Of a stretch of 32,465 nt of DNA, positions 19,799 to 28,638 are shown piece after piece. Each line of letters starts with the position of its first letter. Positions within the stretch are counted from its first letter, which is position 1. Location of the stretch: NCBI GenBank assembly GCA_032718475.1, contig JAUCBJ010005327.1, forward strand, positions 1 to 32,465, given 5' to 3'. The notes below the pieces were generated by a model that saw nothing but the letters and a program-made list of their open reading frames with translations, was not told where the DNA came from and made no database searches. Origin of the DNA: Nemertoderma westbladi (Eukaryota; Xenacoelomorpha; Nemertodermatida; Nemertodermatidae). The position numbers were made by a program, and so were the translations under genes.

Positions 19799-20160
19799 CA
19801 GCCATTAATGCATAATTTCTGGTAAATTCATGTGTCATTAATTCTCATACTACATGTTGTTTTTACATTAAACCATTATTTCTGGTTAATCATACAGTGA
19901 AGTGTCATTAATACTCATTATGTATGTTGTCTTTATTTCGTCTACTTATCACCTACTGTTAATTTCTCTTTTGAACGCAGTGTGTCTGCTAAATTTTTTT
20001 GTTTATCATAAAGAACTACGGTAAAACTTAATTTACTTGAGTCCATTTTATATTTATATTTACTTTTATAAAAATAAATATTGATGTGCTTTAGGTATTT
20101 GCATCGTTTTTCCCAACCAAAGAGTTCAATTCACCACCAGTGTAGTTTAATATCATGCTT
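19799..20160. other. AT-rich spacer with short degenerate repeats
   Basis: Two related segments (about 19810-19862 and 19878-19932) share atttctggt.aat and gtgtcattaat.ctcat, a loose tandem duplication. No gene seen. The 3' UTR of the minus-strand orphan gene must enter this region. Confidence 0.45.
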
Positions 20161-20889
20161 CTAAAATACTCCATTGAATGTAACCAGCACCAAAACCAAC
20201 AGAATTACCGGAGCAGCGACAGCGGAACAGCTTGCTGTAGTCCCAGCAACTGTTGTGGTATCTTCAACCTCCCTGGTAGTTGTTGTAGCTAGATTCACCT
20301 CCCATATTGGAGTAGAGCACTCACCAGGGCAACAGAGTATCTGGCACGAATTGTATTTGATGTTGAAGCCATGTAGCATATAGTCTCTAACAGTAAACCA
20401 AATCCGCGTGAATCCATCCTGCTCTGTTTCGATATCCTCGAAACTCTGGTGTTCTATATTAAACCCGTCTTCATACTGTTGCATAAATGCTGGGCATCTG
20501 TCTTCACCCAGAGCCAGGCAATATTTCCTCCAGGTCCCTGTGGTCACATTCGTTAGGCAGATTTCCAAAACACCCTGGAGCATGACCTTATCCCCTGTAT
20601 CATCATGAACAGCGATAATTCGAAAGAAATAATGAGCGCATCCCTCACAATCTCGTTGCATATGCCTGATATCATGATGGCGTGTTGATGTCACATGATA
20701 TGATTCTAAAAATCGCTGATTGCTATTTCGTAGTGTATCAAATTTGTCATTCAACTCCTTTTCTAGCCTCTTAGTAGTGGCATTAAAAGTTACTGATGAT
20801 TCGGTATAACAGGTGTAACCACTGTAACAGGTGGTAATGTTTAGAATCATGTAAAGGGCATATATCAGTGTGGACTGATAGAAGCCCAT
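20161..20889 (-). CDS. orphan secreted or membrane-anchored cysteine-rich protein
   Basis: An uninterrupted 242-residue frame that I do not recognise. Residues 1-23 look like a signal peptide (hydrophobic IYALYMILNITTCYS). The body holds about 14 cysteines, including C-x2-C in DCEGCAHYFF and a cluster QILCCPGEC. It has potential N-glycosylation sites at NITT (17), NATT and NVTT. A short Thr-rich stretch (about residues 203-218, with TTTTREVEDTTT) precedes a hydrophobic C-terminal tail (APVILLVLVLV). The tail has almost nothing after it, as in a GPI-anchor signal or a tail membrane segment. The likely location is the outer cell surface. Length, composition and lack of breaks support a real gene. 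It could be single-exon, or I may be missing a 5' non-coding exon. It is surrounded by repeats and has no functional partner nearby. Confidence 0.65.
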   Translation of the reverse strand: MGFYQSTLIYALYMILNITTCYSGYTCYTESSVTFNATTKRLEKELNDKFDTLRNSNQRFLESYHVTSTRHHDIRHMQRDCEGCAHYFFRIIAVHDDTGDKVMLQGVLEICLTNVTTGTWRKYCLALGEDRCPAFMQQYEDGFNIEHQSFEDIETEQDGFTRIWFTVRDYMLHGFNIKYNSCQILCCPGECSTPIWEVNLATTTTREVEDTTTVAGTTASCSAVAAPVILLVLVLVTFNGVF

Positions 20890-21177
20890 TGATGTAGCAT
20901 TGCGTTGTTAAAATCCAGATACTGATATAATTCAGTTATGTGATCAAATAATAGCAAATACTTTTTACTTTATTAAAGAAGAAGTTCACAGCATGATGTC
21001 CTGTACTGTTCTAAGGCGTGATGTAGGCGCGCACGAAGTGTAGAAGAGGTCCTTATATTACATCAATATACATACAGTAGATTGTAATTTATTGAACAGG
21101 AATAAATAATATTGTACTATTTACACAGACACATTATTATTAATAGGCCTATTGGTAACTTCACTTATGATTCTGTG
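20890..21177. other. upstream region of the orphan gene
   Basis: AT-rich sequence expected to hold the promoter of the minus-strand gene. No TATA element or other site can be assigned with confidence. Confidence 0.3.
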
Positions 21178-22070
21178 TCAACACATCGGAATAGTCAACA
21201 CTTCGAAAGGAATTTAGTGCCCATGTCAACAGTTCGAAAAGCCATGTCAACACTTCGAAAGGAATTTAGTGCCCATGTCAACAGTTCGAAAAGCCATGTC
21301 AACATTTCGAAAGGAATTTAGTGCCCATGTCAACAGTTCGAAAAGCCATGTCAACACTTCGAAAGGAATTTAGTGCCCATGTCAACAGTTCGAAAGGAAT
21401 TTAGTGCCCATGTCAACAGTTCGAAAAGCCATGTCAACACTTCGAAAGTAATTTAGTGCCCATGTCAACAGTTCGAAAGGAATTTAGTGCCCATGTCAAC
21501 AGTTCGAAAGGAATTTAGTGCCCATGTCAACAGTTCGAAAGGAATTTAGTGCCCATGTCAACAGTTCGAAAAGCCATGTCAGCACTTCGAAAGGAATTTA
21601 GTGCCCATGTCAACAGTTCGAAAAGCCATGTCAACACTTCGAAAGTAATTTAGTGCCCATTTCAACACTTCGAAAGGAATTTAGTGCCCATGTCAACAGA
21701 TCGAAAAGCCATGCCAACACTTCGAAAGGAATTTAGTGCCCATGTCAACAGTTCGAAAGGAATTTAGTGCCCATGTCAACAGTTCGAAAAGCCATGTCAA
21801 CACTTCGAAAGGAATTTAGTGCTCATGTCAACACTTTGAAAAGCCATGTCAACACTTTGAAAGGAATTTAGTGTTCATGTCAACACTTTGAAAAGCCATG
21901 TCAACACTTTGAAAGGAATTTAGTGCTCATGTCAACACTTTGAAAAGCCATGTCAACACTTCGAAAGGAATTTCGTGCTCATGTCAACACTTTGAAAAGC
22001 CATGTCAACACTTCGAAAGCAATTTAGTGCTCATCAATTTAGTGCTCATGTCAACAATTCGAAATAATAA
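21178..22070 (+). repeat. composite satellite of 21- and 31-base units with TTCGAA core
   Basis: The array is about 890 bases built from two related monomers. A short one reads atgtcaacagttcgaaaagcc (21 bases). A long one (31 bases) begins atgtcaacacttcgaaagga and ends atttagtgccc. They alternate as a 52-base dimer in places, and the long type repeats alone in others. Every unit keeps a palindromic TTCGAA or its TTTGAA mutant. From about 21820 the right side has mostly TTTGAA and gtgctcat, so the array has an older, diverged end. Confidence 0.9.
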
Positions 22071-22306
22071 TGAAATAATAAAATAATATTAAATAATAAT
22101 AAAAACTAAAACTATAACTAAGTTTTGTATGTATACATTTTTGTTACCATTTAAGTATAATGATTTTGGGATAAAATTTAAGCCAGTGAGATATGTTTCA
22201 TGAGCCACTATGGTAGGATATAATATATTGGTTACCCTAACAGCTCTTACCATTGCACCAAGCTCACTAACCAGTAAGTGTCACTAACTAGTTAGTGTTG
22301 GATAGA
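22071..22306. other. AT-rich spacer ending in an inverted-repeat arm
   Basis: AT-rich to about 22240. Then 22251-22290 (cattgcaccaagctcactaa...) is complementary, with a few mismatches, to about 25668-25712. A perfect 16-base palindrome, cactaactagttagtg, lies within 22280-22300. Confidence 0.5.
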
Positions 22307-23895
22307 ACTTAGAAGGATAATTGAAGAGTTATCAAAAAAGAAAGACAGGCATCTGGCTGTTACCTTTGTTGACTTCTTCAAGGCCTTTGATTCAGTCTCT
22401 CGCTCACGTATGTTCAGCATACTTTCATTAGGGGCCGTCCAAGTATGACGTCAGCACTTTAGGGGGGAGGGGGGTTGGGAAAATCGGATGACGTGCTGAT
22501 GAGGGGAGGGGAGGGGGTCAGCCAAAATCTGACGTGAGCATGTTCATTTATAGGTGCTAGAAGAAATATTGCAGAAGAGTAAATAGCTTGCCTATTTTAA
22601 TTGTTCGAAGGCCCGTAGCACGACCTTCTGTTTCAGTTACCAGTCACCATGTTTCAGTGATTAGGACGCGACATTTTTTTTAATCTGATTTAGGGGGGGG
22701 GGGGGGGGGTCAACACCTATCTGATGACATCTGATTTAGGGGAGGGAGGGGGTCAACATTTTGGGGAAAAGTGCAGACGTCATACTTGGACGGCCCCTTA
22801 TATGGGATTCCTGATGAAATTATTCCAGCAATCAGATCAGTATACGATGGTTCGACAACATTTGTGTCTACTGTTGACGGTGACACAGAACCATTTGAAG
22901 TGTTATGGGGCGTCCTCCAGGGAGACACACTTGCACCATTCTTGTTCATAATTGTTGACTATGTTCTACGCATTTCCTTAGATCATCATAATGATGATGG
23001 GGTGATGATAACTCCACCTACTGGCTCCAGAAGTCGAGGAAATCCTGCCAAGTACCTAACTGATCTAGACTTTGCTGATGACTTAGGAGTACTCTCAGAA
23101 TCACTAGAGGGAGCCCAACGGCTCCTCAGCTCACTAGAACATGCTGCTTCTAGTGTTGGTCTTTTTATTAACTCCAGAAAGACCAAAATTTTGACAGTTA
23201 ACTTTGAAAGTCCTCAGCAAGTCTCTGATCGGATGAGCATAAGCTCAAAAGATGGTATGCTTGAGCATGTGGATGACTTCTGTTACCTGGGATCATGGAT
23301 CCGGAAGTCAGGTGAGGACCTTCGAATACGTAAGGGAAAGGCATGGGCAGCCTTGAATAGGCTTTCCAGGATTTGGAAGTCACCGAGAATTAATCGGAAA
23401 CTTAAGGTCCGGTTATTTAGAGCAGCAGTAGTTCCAGTACTCCTCTATGGGAGTCCATGCTGGGCTCTGACAGCTGAGGACACCAAATCTCTGGATGGCA
23501 CATTCACAAGAATGCTACGCCGGGTTCATTGTGTCAAGTACAATGCACACATCTCCAACCAGACACTATATAACATTGGATGTGTCTCATTGATTCCCCC
23601 AAGCTTGACACTAGAACAAAATCGCCTCCGCTTTGCAGGACATTGCTTTCGCCGTGAGGACCAGCCAGTGCATAATCTTGTTCTTTGGCAGCCTCATGGA
23701 GTGAATAAGCATGGTGGGCAGCCCATGACTTTCTTGAGACGCATCTTAAAGGACACTGGCCTTGAAGATGCGGATGATCTAGCAAATGTCATGGGTGATA
23801 GGGAGTTGTGGCGGTGCAATTTTGTCGATAAGCCGGCACAGCATTCTTAAAAATGCAGCTGCAATGCAGCATGCCGATCCTAGTAGTAGTAGTAG
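22307..23895 (+). mobile_element. RTE-like LINE, family A, copy 2 (5'-truncated)
   Basis: It begins within the fingers region (RRIIEELSKKKDRHLAVTF) and reads VDFFKAFDSV before a 367-base TIR element interrupts it at 22431-22797. After the interruption it runs without breaks from YGIPDEIIPAIRSVYDG through GVLQGDTLAPFLF, LDFADD and GLFINSRKTK to the C-terminal FAGHCFRRED block and the stop at 23848-23850. One codon is lost in the IIVVDY motif. The 3' UTR and five TAG units end at 23895. It is nearly identical to the full-length copy, so it is young. No clear target duplication was found, perhaps because the 3' side abuts family B. Confidence 0.88.
22431..22797. mobile_element. non-autonomous TIR DNA element (MITE) with TTA target duplication
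   Basis: The 367-base insert has 27-base terminal inverted repeats with one mismatch (tip GGGGCCGTCCAAGTATGACG). It is flanked by TTA at 22428-22430 and 22798-22800. The undisturbed LINE at about 31308 has the site only once, so the boundaries are exact. The interior is G-rich, including a run of about 17 G (22694-22710), with no coding capacity. A 3-base TTA duplication suits the PIF/Harbinger group, but without a transposase this is inference. Confidence 0.9.
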
Positions 23896-25058
23896 GATGC
23901 TTAGCACCTCTCCATACCTCCTTAACTACCACCCTAAACATATATATTGTGACATATTGTGACACAGAAGCGCAGGTACTCTCACCAGATGGTGAAACTG
24001 AGTTTTTCTCAATCGTGGCTGGCGTACTGCAAGGGACACATTAGCACCATTACTATTTGTAATTGTGCTGGATTATGCAATGAGGATGTCCACAAAGGGT
24101 GAAGATCTGGGATTCACACTTCTAGAATGCAGAAGTAGTAGATATCCGGCAACTACAGTCACAGACACCGACTTTGTGGATGACTTTGCCCTGCTCTCTA
24201 ATACGCTAGCAGATGCACAGCTTCTACTAAATAAAGTGGAGAGGGCTGCTAAGGAGGTTGGATTGCATATAAATGCTACGAAGACCGAATTCATGACCTT
24301 TAATGTTGATGGAAACTTGACAATAATCAACTAAGGAAGGTCGGTGACTTCCAGTACCTTGGATCATGGATAGAGAGTAGCAAAAAGGACATAGAAGTTA
24401 GGAAAGCAAAAGCTTGGGTAGCTCTATCAAAAATGAATACCATCTGGAAATCAGATCTCTCCAGGCACCTGAAGACTAAGTTCTTTCGAGCCACAGTGGA
24501 AAGTGTATTTTTATACCGGGGTGAGACCATGGATGCGGGATGCGGATGATCTAGCAAATGTCATGGGTGATAGGGAGTTGTGGTGGTGCAATTTTGTTGA
24601 CAAGCCGGCACAGCATTCTTAAAAATGCAGCTGCAATGCAGCATGCCGATCCTAGTAGTAGTAGTAGTAGAGACCTGGACACTGACTATATCACTTGAAC
24701 AACGAATTGATGGTTGCTACACAAGGCTACTAAGGGCAGCCCTAAACATCAGCTGGAGACAACACATGACAAACGCCGAGCTTTATGGTACAATACCACC
24801 TGTATCAACCACCCTCCGTGAACGCAGATTAATATTCAGTGGGCACTGCTGGCGAAGTAAAGACGAGGTCATACCAGATCTACTTCTCTGGCAACCAACT
24901 CTGGAAAGCGTATTCGTGGATGACTGACCATAACATATATAGATCAACTTGAAAGGGATACTGAACTTGGGAGAAACGAAATTGCGACAACTATGGAGAA
25001 TTGGGAAGCCAGGAAGGATCTCATTTCCACTGTCCGAGTTCGCTCGACCTACTAGTAC
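23896..25058 (+). mobile_element. RTE-like LINE, family B fragment (related but distinct)
   Basis: The frame reads SPDGETEFFSIVAGVLQG (about 23980-24037), APLLFVIVLDYAMRM, then DTDFVDDFALLS (FVDD in place of family A FADD). GLHINATKTEFMTF and FQYLGSWIESSKKDIEVRKAKAW follow. After an inserted family A tail it continues ETWTLTISLEQRIDG, LIFSGHCWRSKDEVIPDLLLWQP and TYIDQLERDTEL to a stop near 25054, followed by TAG-like units. The motif order equals family A, but the residues differ at roughly half the positions. The frame is broken at about 24043 and 24334 and by the insertion. The 5' end is truncated at the junction with copy 2. Confidence 0.8.
24539..24669 (+). mobile_element. very short family A LINE tail inserted in family B
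   Basis: 131 bases match the last codons (DDLANVMGDRELW), stop, 3' UTR and (TAG)n of family A. The flanks share GAGACC (24523-24528 and 24670-24675), so this is a strongly 5'-truncated insertion with its own target duplication. Ten extra bases at 24529-24538 (atggatgcgg) look like a small filler or repeat at the 5' junction. Confidence 0.85.
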
Positions 25059-25069
25059 TGTAGTAGTAT

Positions 25070-25489
25070 TAAACATATATATTTAAATAATACGTACTTG
25101 CTATAAATATTCGAAGACTCCTCAGCGTATTTTGTTGTTGGAGCTGCGTCAAAGGGACAATGGGATTTTCTTCAAAAGTAGAAAAAATGTGGATCAACGT
25201 CAGTTTTTCAACAGGCGTTGTAGATTTGTACTATATGTCATTACGGTACCTCTTCAGCCTATCAGGAGCGCTAAACCAGTTCAGCCACTTGTCCATAACA
25301 ACGTCCCTTACTCTCCCATCTAATCCACTTCTATTGAACAAGCAGTCTTTAGTTGCATGACCTGGGTTTCATCCTCTTGCTTGAATTTTGCCGTCAGCTG
25401 ATTATATATATTCATACTATATACTGTCTGTATTTAAAACGAACGTGGGACCATGAATTTAGTAGACCTACTGTAATTTCGCTTAGTGA
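25070..25489. other. unassigned spacer
   Basis: No gene recognised. Short open frames occur on both strands at 25132-25360 but show no family motif. It may be a remnant of the same DNA transposon as 25717-25970. Confidence 0.3.
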
Positions 25490-25716
25490 TGTCAGTTAGT
25501 GTGAGTGCTTAGTGAGGTGGTTTGGTTGGGGGGGTAAACTGCACTAACTTAAGTTAGTGCAGTTTACCCCCCTAACCAAACCAGTCAGTCAGTCAGTGTT
25601 AGTTAGTGAGGTTGGTGCAACGGTACTAAGAAAGTCGCCCTTAAGTTAGTGCCACTAACACCACTCTAGGCGGTTAGTGGCACTAAGTAGTTAGTTGAGC
25701 TTGGTGCAACCGGCAG
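25490..25716. repeat. palindromic cluster, possible MITE ends
   Basis: A 33-base arm at 25518-25550 is complementary to the adjacent 25551-25583 with a single mismatch, giving a 66-base palindrome with no spacer (centre aacttaagtt). Further right, gttagtgccactaac and gttagtggcacta face each other. Copies of ttggtgcaac occur at 25612-25621 and 25701-25710; the outer segment pairs with 22251-22290. Confidence 0.7.
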
Positions 25717-25970
25717 CTGATGTTCTGGTAAGGTGGAGACAGTTTGGCAACTGTGGACCATGCACAACCAATGTGGCTGAAGGGTTCCACAACGGACTAC
25801 ACACACAGTCGCATTACTTATTGCCACCCGAGTCTTGGAGAACTGATTTAGTTTTTTCAATGAAAGCACTGTTACAGTGTGAAAGCACTGTTACATCCAA
25901 ACTCTGGAGCTGTAAATTTTCCGATTCAAGAATGGCATATAAGTCTAAGGGTGGTCTATCTGTGTAGGTG
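25717..25970 (+). pseudogene. possible MULE-type transposase remnant
   Basis: The frame includes WRQFGNCGPCTTNVAEGFHNGL. This resembles the TNNxxEGWHN motif near the C-terminus of some Mutator-like transposases. It is followed by a leucine-rich stretch with WRTDLVFSMKALLQ. The frame is 90 residues and lacks the catalytic DDE region. The match rests on one short motif, so chance resemblance is possible. Confidence 0.35.
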
Positions 25971-26149
25971 GGAATTCTAAACCAAGATCTGAAATGAATA
26001 ACTGCAATTAAATTATTCATATTTTGCTATATTCCTTTTTACTACTACTGATATAATATACTAATTTGTATTACCAAACCCTAACGCTACCATATATAGT
26101 TATTGTATTTTCAAATATACTATTATTCTATTTACATTCAAATATTTCC

Positions 26150-26285
26150 TTTTCGAAGTGTTGACATGGTCTTTCGAAGTGTCGACATGGGGTGAAAATT
26201 TACAATAAAAAGGCGCTCTTCAAGCCATCATTTCGAAGTGTTGGCATGGTTTTTTGAAGTGTTGTATATTTCGAATTGTTGACCA
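26150..26285 (-). repeat. stray reverse-oriented units of the TTCGAA satellite
   Basis: Four to five motifs such as ttcgaagtgttgacatgg and ttcgaagtgttggcatgg are the complement of the satellite monomer at 21178-22070. They are spaced irregularly, with about 45 unrelated bases in the middle. Orientation is opposite to the main array 4 kb away. Confidence 0.8.
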
Positions 26286-26306
26286 TTATACCTTCACCTA
26301 CACTGT

Positions 26307-26610
26307 ACTGGCTCCAGAATTCGAGGAAATCCAGACAAGCACCTAACTGATATAGACTTTTCTAATAACTTTTAAGTCGTCTAAGAATAACTAGAGGGAA
26401 CCCAACGTTTCCTCAACTTATTAGAACAGACTGCTTCTAGTGTGAGTTTTTTGTAACCTCAAGAAGAAGAAAATTTTGACAGTTAACTTCGACTCTCCTC
26501 GAGAATTGCCTGATCATACGAGCACCACCTCAAAGGATGCTGAGCTTGAGATTGTTGATGGGTTCTGTTAAATGGAAAGGCTTGGACAGCATTAAATGGA
26601 ATGTCCAAGA
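26307..26610 (+). pseudogene. ancient family A-like reverse transcriptase fragment
   Basis: The stretch aligns to about 31525-31870 of the full-length LINE: tggctccagaattcgaggaaatcc, cctaactgatatagactttt, aaattttgacagttaactt, then gaaaggcttggacagc. It covers the FADD region and what follows, but stops, indels and many substitutions make it far older than the other copies. Confidence 0.7.
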
Positions 26611-26732
26611 ATTTGAATTCACATAGAGTTGTCGGAAACTTATTAAATTATAACTTACTCTATTATCAGTTTCGGTTGGCACAGTTTAAAAATATCGGCA
26701 TTGAAGTCGAAACTCTAATTTCAACAGACTAC

Positions 26733-26795
26733 ACGGTTCACAGACTACCCGGTTCACAGACTACCCGGATCACAGACTACCCGGTTCACAGACTA
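26733..26795 (+). repeat. 16-base tandem repeat made from a transposon tip
   Basis: About four copies of cggttcacagactacc lie directly before the short TIR element at 26796. Ten bases of each unit equal the start of that element (cggttcacag), followed by actacc. Confidence 0.8.
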
Positions 26796-26983
26796 CCCGG
26801 TTCACAGATACACTTCGCGGTTACAGCGCGGTGGTTTTTCGTTGCATTTCGAACACACTTGACCGCGTTTTCACAGCGCTGTAACCAAAAATCAACACGA
26901 TGCGATGATCAGCATAGCGATTTCAAAGCATTGTCATCGCGCTCTCACATTGCTGTCACCGCGAAGTGCATCTGTGAACCGGG
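26796..26983. mobile_element. short TIR element (about 188 bases)
   Basis: Terminal repeats of about 32 bases, tip CCCGGTTCACAGAT, pair 26796-26827 with 26952-26983, with about two mismatches. The interior is GC-richer than its flanks and has further internal complementarity (cagcgctgtaacc). No coding potential; the open frame across it is incidental. The target duplication is obscured by the tandem repeats on the left. Confidence 0.75.
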
Positions 26984-28127
26984 CTGAAGAAGGCATCCAA
27001 GTTGTCAATACCAATCATTTAGATCCACTGTGCTCAACGTACTTATTAAATTATAATGTACTTACTTAGCCGTCTCATCCACTCATTTAGCTACATTGAA
27101 AGGTTAGGGTATATTACACATAAACCATCATGGCAATTCTAATTAATAATACAAATAACAAATGTTGGCAGTACCTCCCGTAGCTTAGTCCTGCGCTGCC
27201 TATCTGCTGTAAGAATGGTCTGTTTTACTGTGAGACTGGACTGTCTGCATGCAGTCTTCATATGATAAATCACCAGATAAATAATACAAAAATTACAAAG
27301 CGACGAAATAATGGAAGACGCTAATAACGTACATTATTATATTTCTTATTGCACTACACAGAAGGCTACTATAGCTTGTAAATGATGAATGTTGTACAGT
27401 ATGATGTAGTGGTTAATATAGAGGTAATTAATTAGATGTAGTTGTTAGGTATGTTATTGATCTCCATTTGTGTTTCTGTGCTGCGAAACATTTAATCCTC
27501 ATGAAAAATGTTAATCATACTACTCTCGGCATGTGATATCAATGAAGTTATTCTGCACACATGAAGAATTACTCATCCATTACTATATTGCTAAGACTAC
27601 TACTGTATGCAAAATTGGTTATAATTTAATATTGTAGCTGATGACAGTAGTAATTTGTCGGTGGACGCAGAAGAATACTGTACGTACATTCAATATTAAA
27701 TATTAAGCCGGTGAGATTTTCAAAAAAACATGGAATTATGTTTTGAACCACTTACGATGGGTCTATGAAGTTGGTAAGGTTCATGAACTCTATCCACCCT
27801 GAGGGGTAGATAGTGTTGGGGCGGACCATTACAAAAGCCGCTGGCATTTCTAACGGGTTAGAGGTATGATCTTGAAATTCTTGACTTTTCCTCAAATTTA
27901 TTCCTCTTTCATATGAAAAAAAAAAGTGGCTCTAACCTCGCCCGTTTTTTTCATACAGGACTTTTCTCGCGGGACATGGGTTGTCAGGATTTTTGAAAAT
28001 AAAAAAATATAAAATTATAAACCAAATAATATAGTTGCCTAAAACCATACAAATCAAATTTTATATTGCTTTTTAGATGTGGAGTTGAGTACAATATTTA
28101 TAATGTTTAGTTCAGAGGCATAACAGG
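26984..28127. other. spacer without recognisable genes
   Basis: AT-rich DNA. I see no coding region, RNA gene or clear repeat in it. Confidence 0.4.
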
Positions 28128-28440
28128 TATTTTTCGTACGGACACCAAAATTGGGTACTCTACACGAAATTTTCAAAATTATTGTTTCGAAATTATCATT
28201 ATTTGACATATATTCCTGCGATATACAGGCTTTCTGTGATTGCGAATTCAATGGATTTGAAATGAAGTTCATAGGAGTAACGCAAATACCATTTTTCGCG
28301 CGTGCACCAAAAGTGGGTGCAGCTCGAAATTTTAAAATTTTCAGCTTTTTTTAATATTCATTGAATGCTCTATATTCCTGTGATTTATAGGTTTTCTGCG
28401 AATGTGAATGCAATGACAATAACGCAAATGCCATTTTATA
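28128..28440 (+). repeat. two degenerate tandem copies of a unit of about 163 bases
   Basis: Segments at 28128-28290 and 28291-28440 share ccaaaa.tgggt, cgaaatttt.aaaattt, tatattcctg.gat and tttctg.ga.tg.gaat.caatg with an offset of 162-164 bases. It could be a satellite remnant or part of an unknown dispersed element. Confidence 0.6.
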
Positions 28441-28626
28441 TTAATCTTTTATCCGCAACGAATATTATAAGTCTCAGGATTTAGGTAGTAAAGATAGAGA
28501 GGAGATAACATATTATATTAGTTATAGTATTTACAGGTTCTATATATATAGTCAGGTCATGATATAGTATTTCCAAATTATCAACAACACTACTTATCAT
28601 CAGCAATCATTTCATTGGTGTTCATA
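28441..28626. other. spacer before the full-length LINE
   Basis: AT-rich DNA, nothing recognised. It supplies the target site of the following element. Confidence 0.4.
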
Positions 28627-28638
28627 TATCCCTGACCC

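Noticed and set aside
21112-21321. Small open frame reading into the satellite
   Set aside because: Its residues are just the repeat translated (MSTVRKAMSTLRK and so on), with no independent coding signal.
21178-22070. Regular repeats considered as a CRISPR array
   Set aside because: There are no unique spacers, the units are contiguous, and the window is animal DNA without cas genes.
26601-26987. 128-residue open frame
   Set aside because: It spans a decayed LINE piece, the 16-base tandem repeat and a TIR element, and has no family motifs.
28151-28354. Short frames in the 163-base repeats
   Set aside because: They follow the degenerate tandem repeat and carry no conserved motif.
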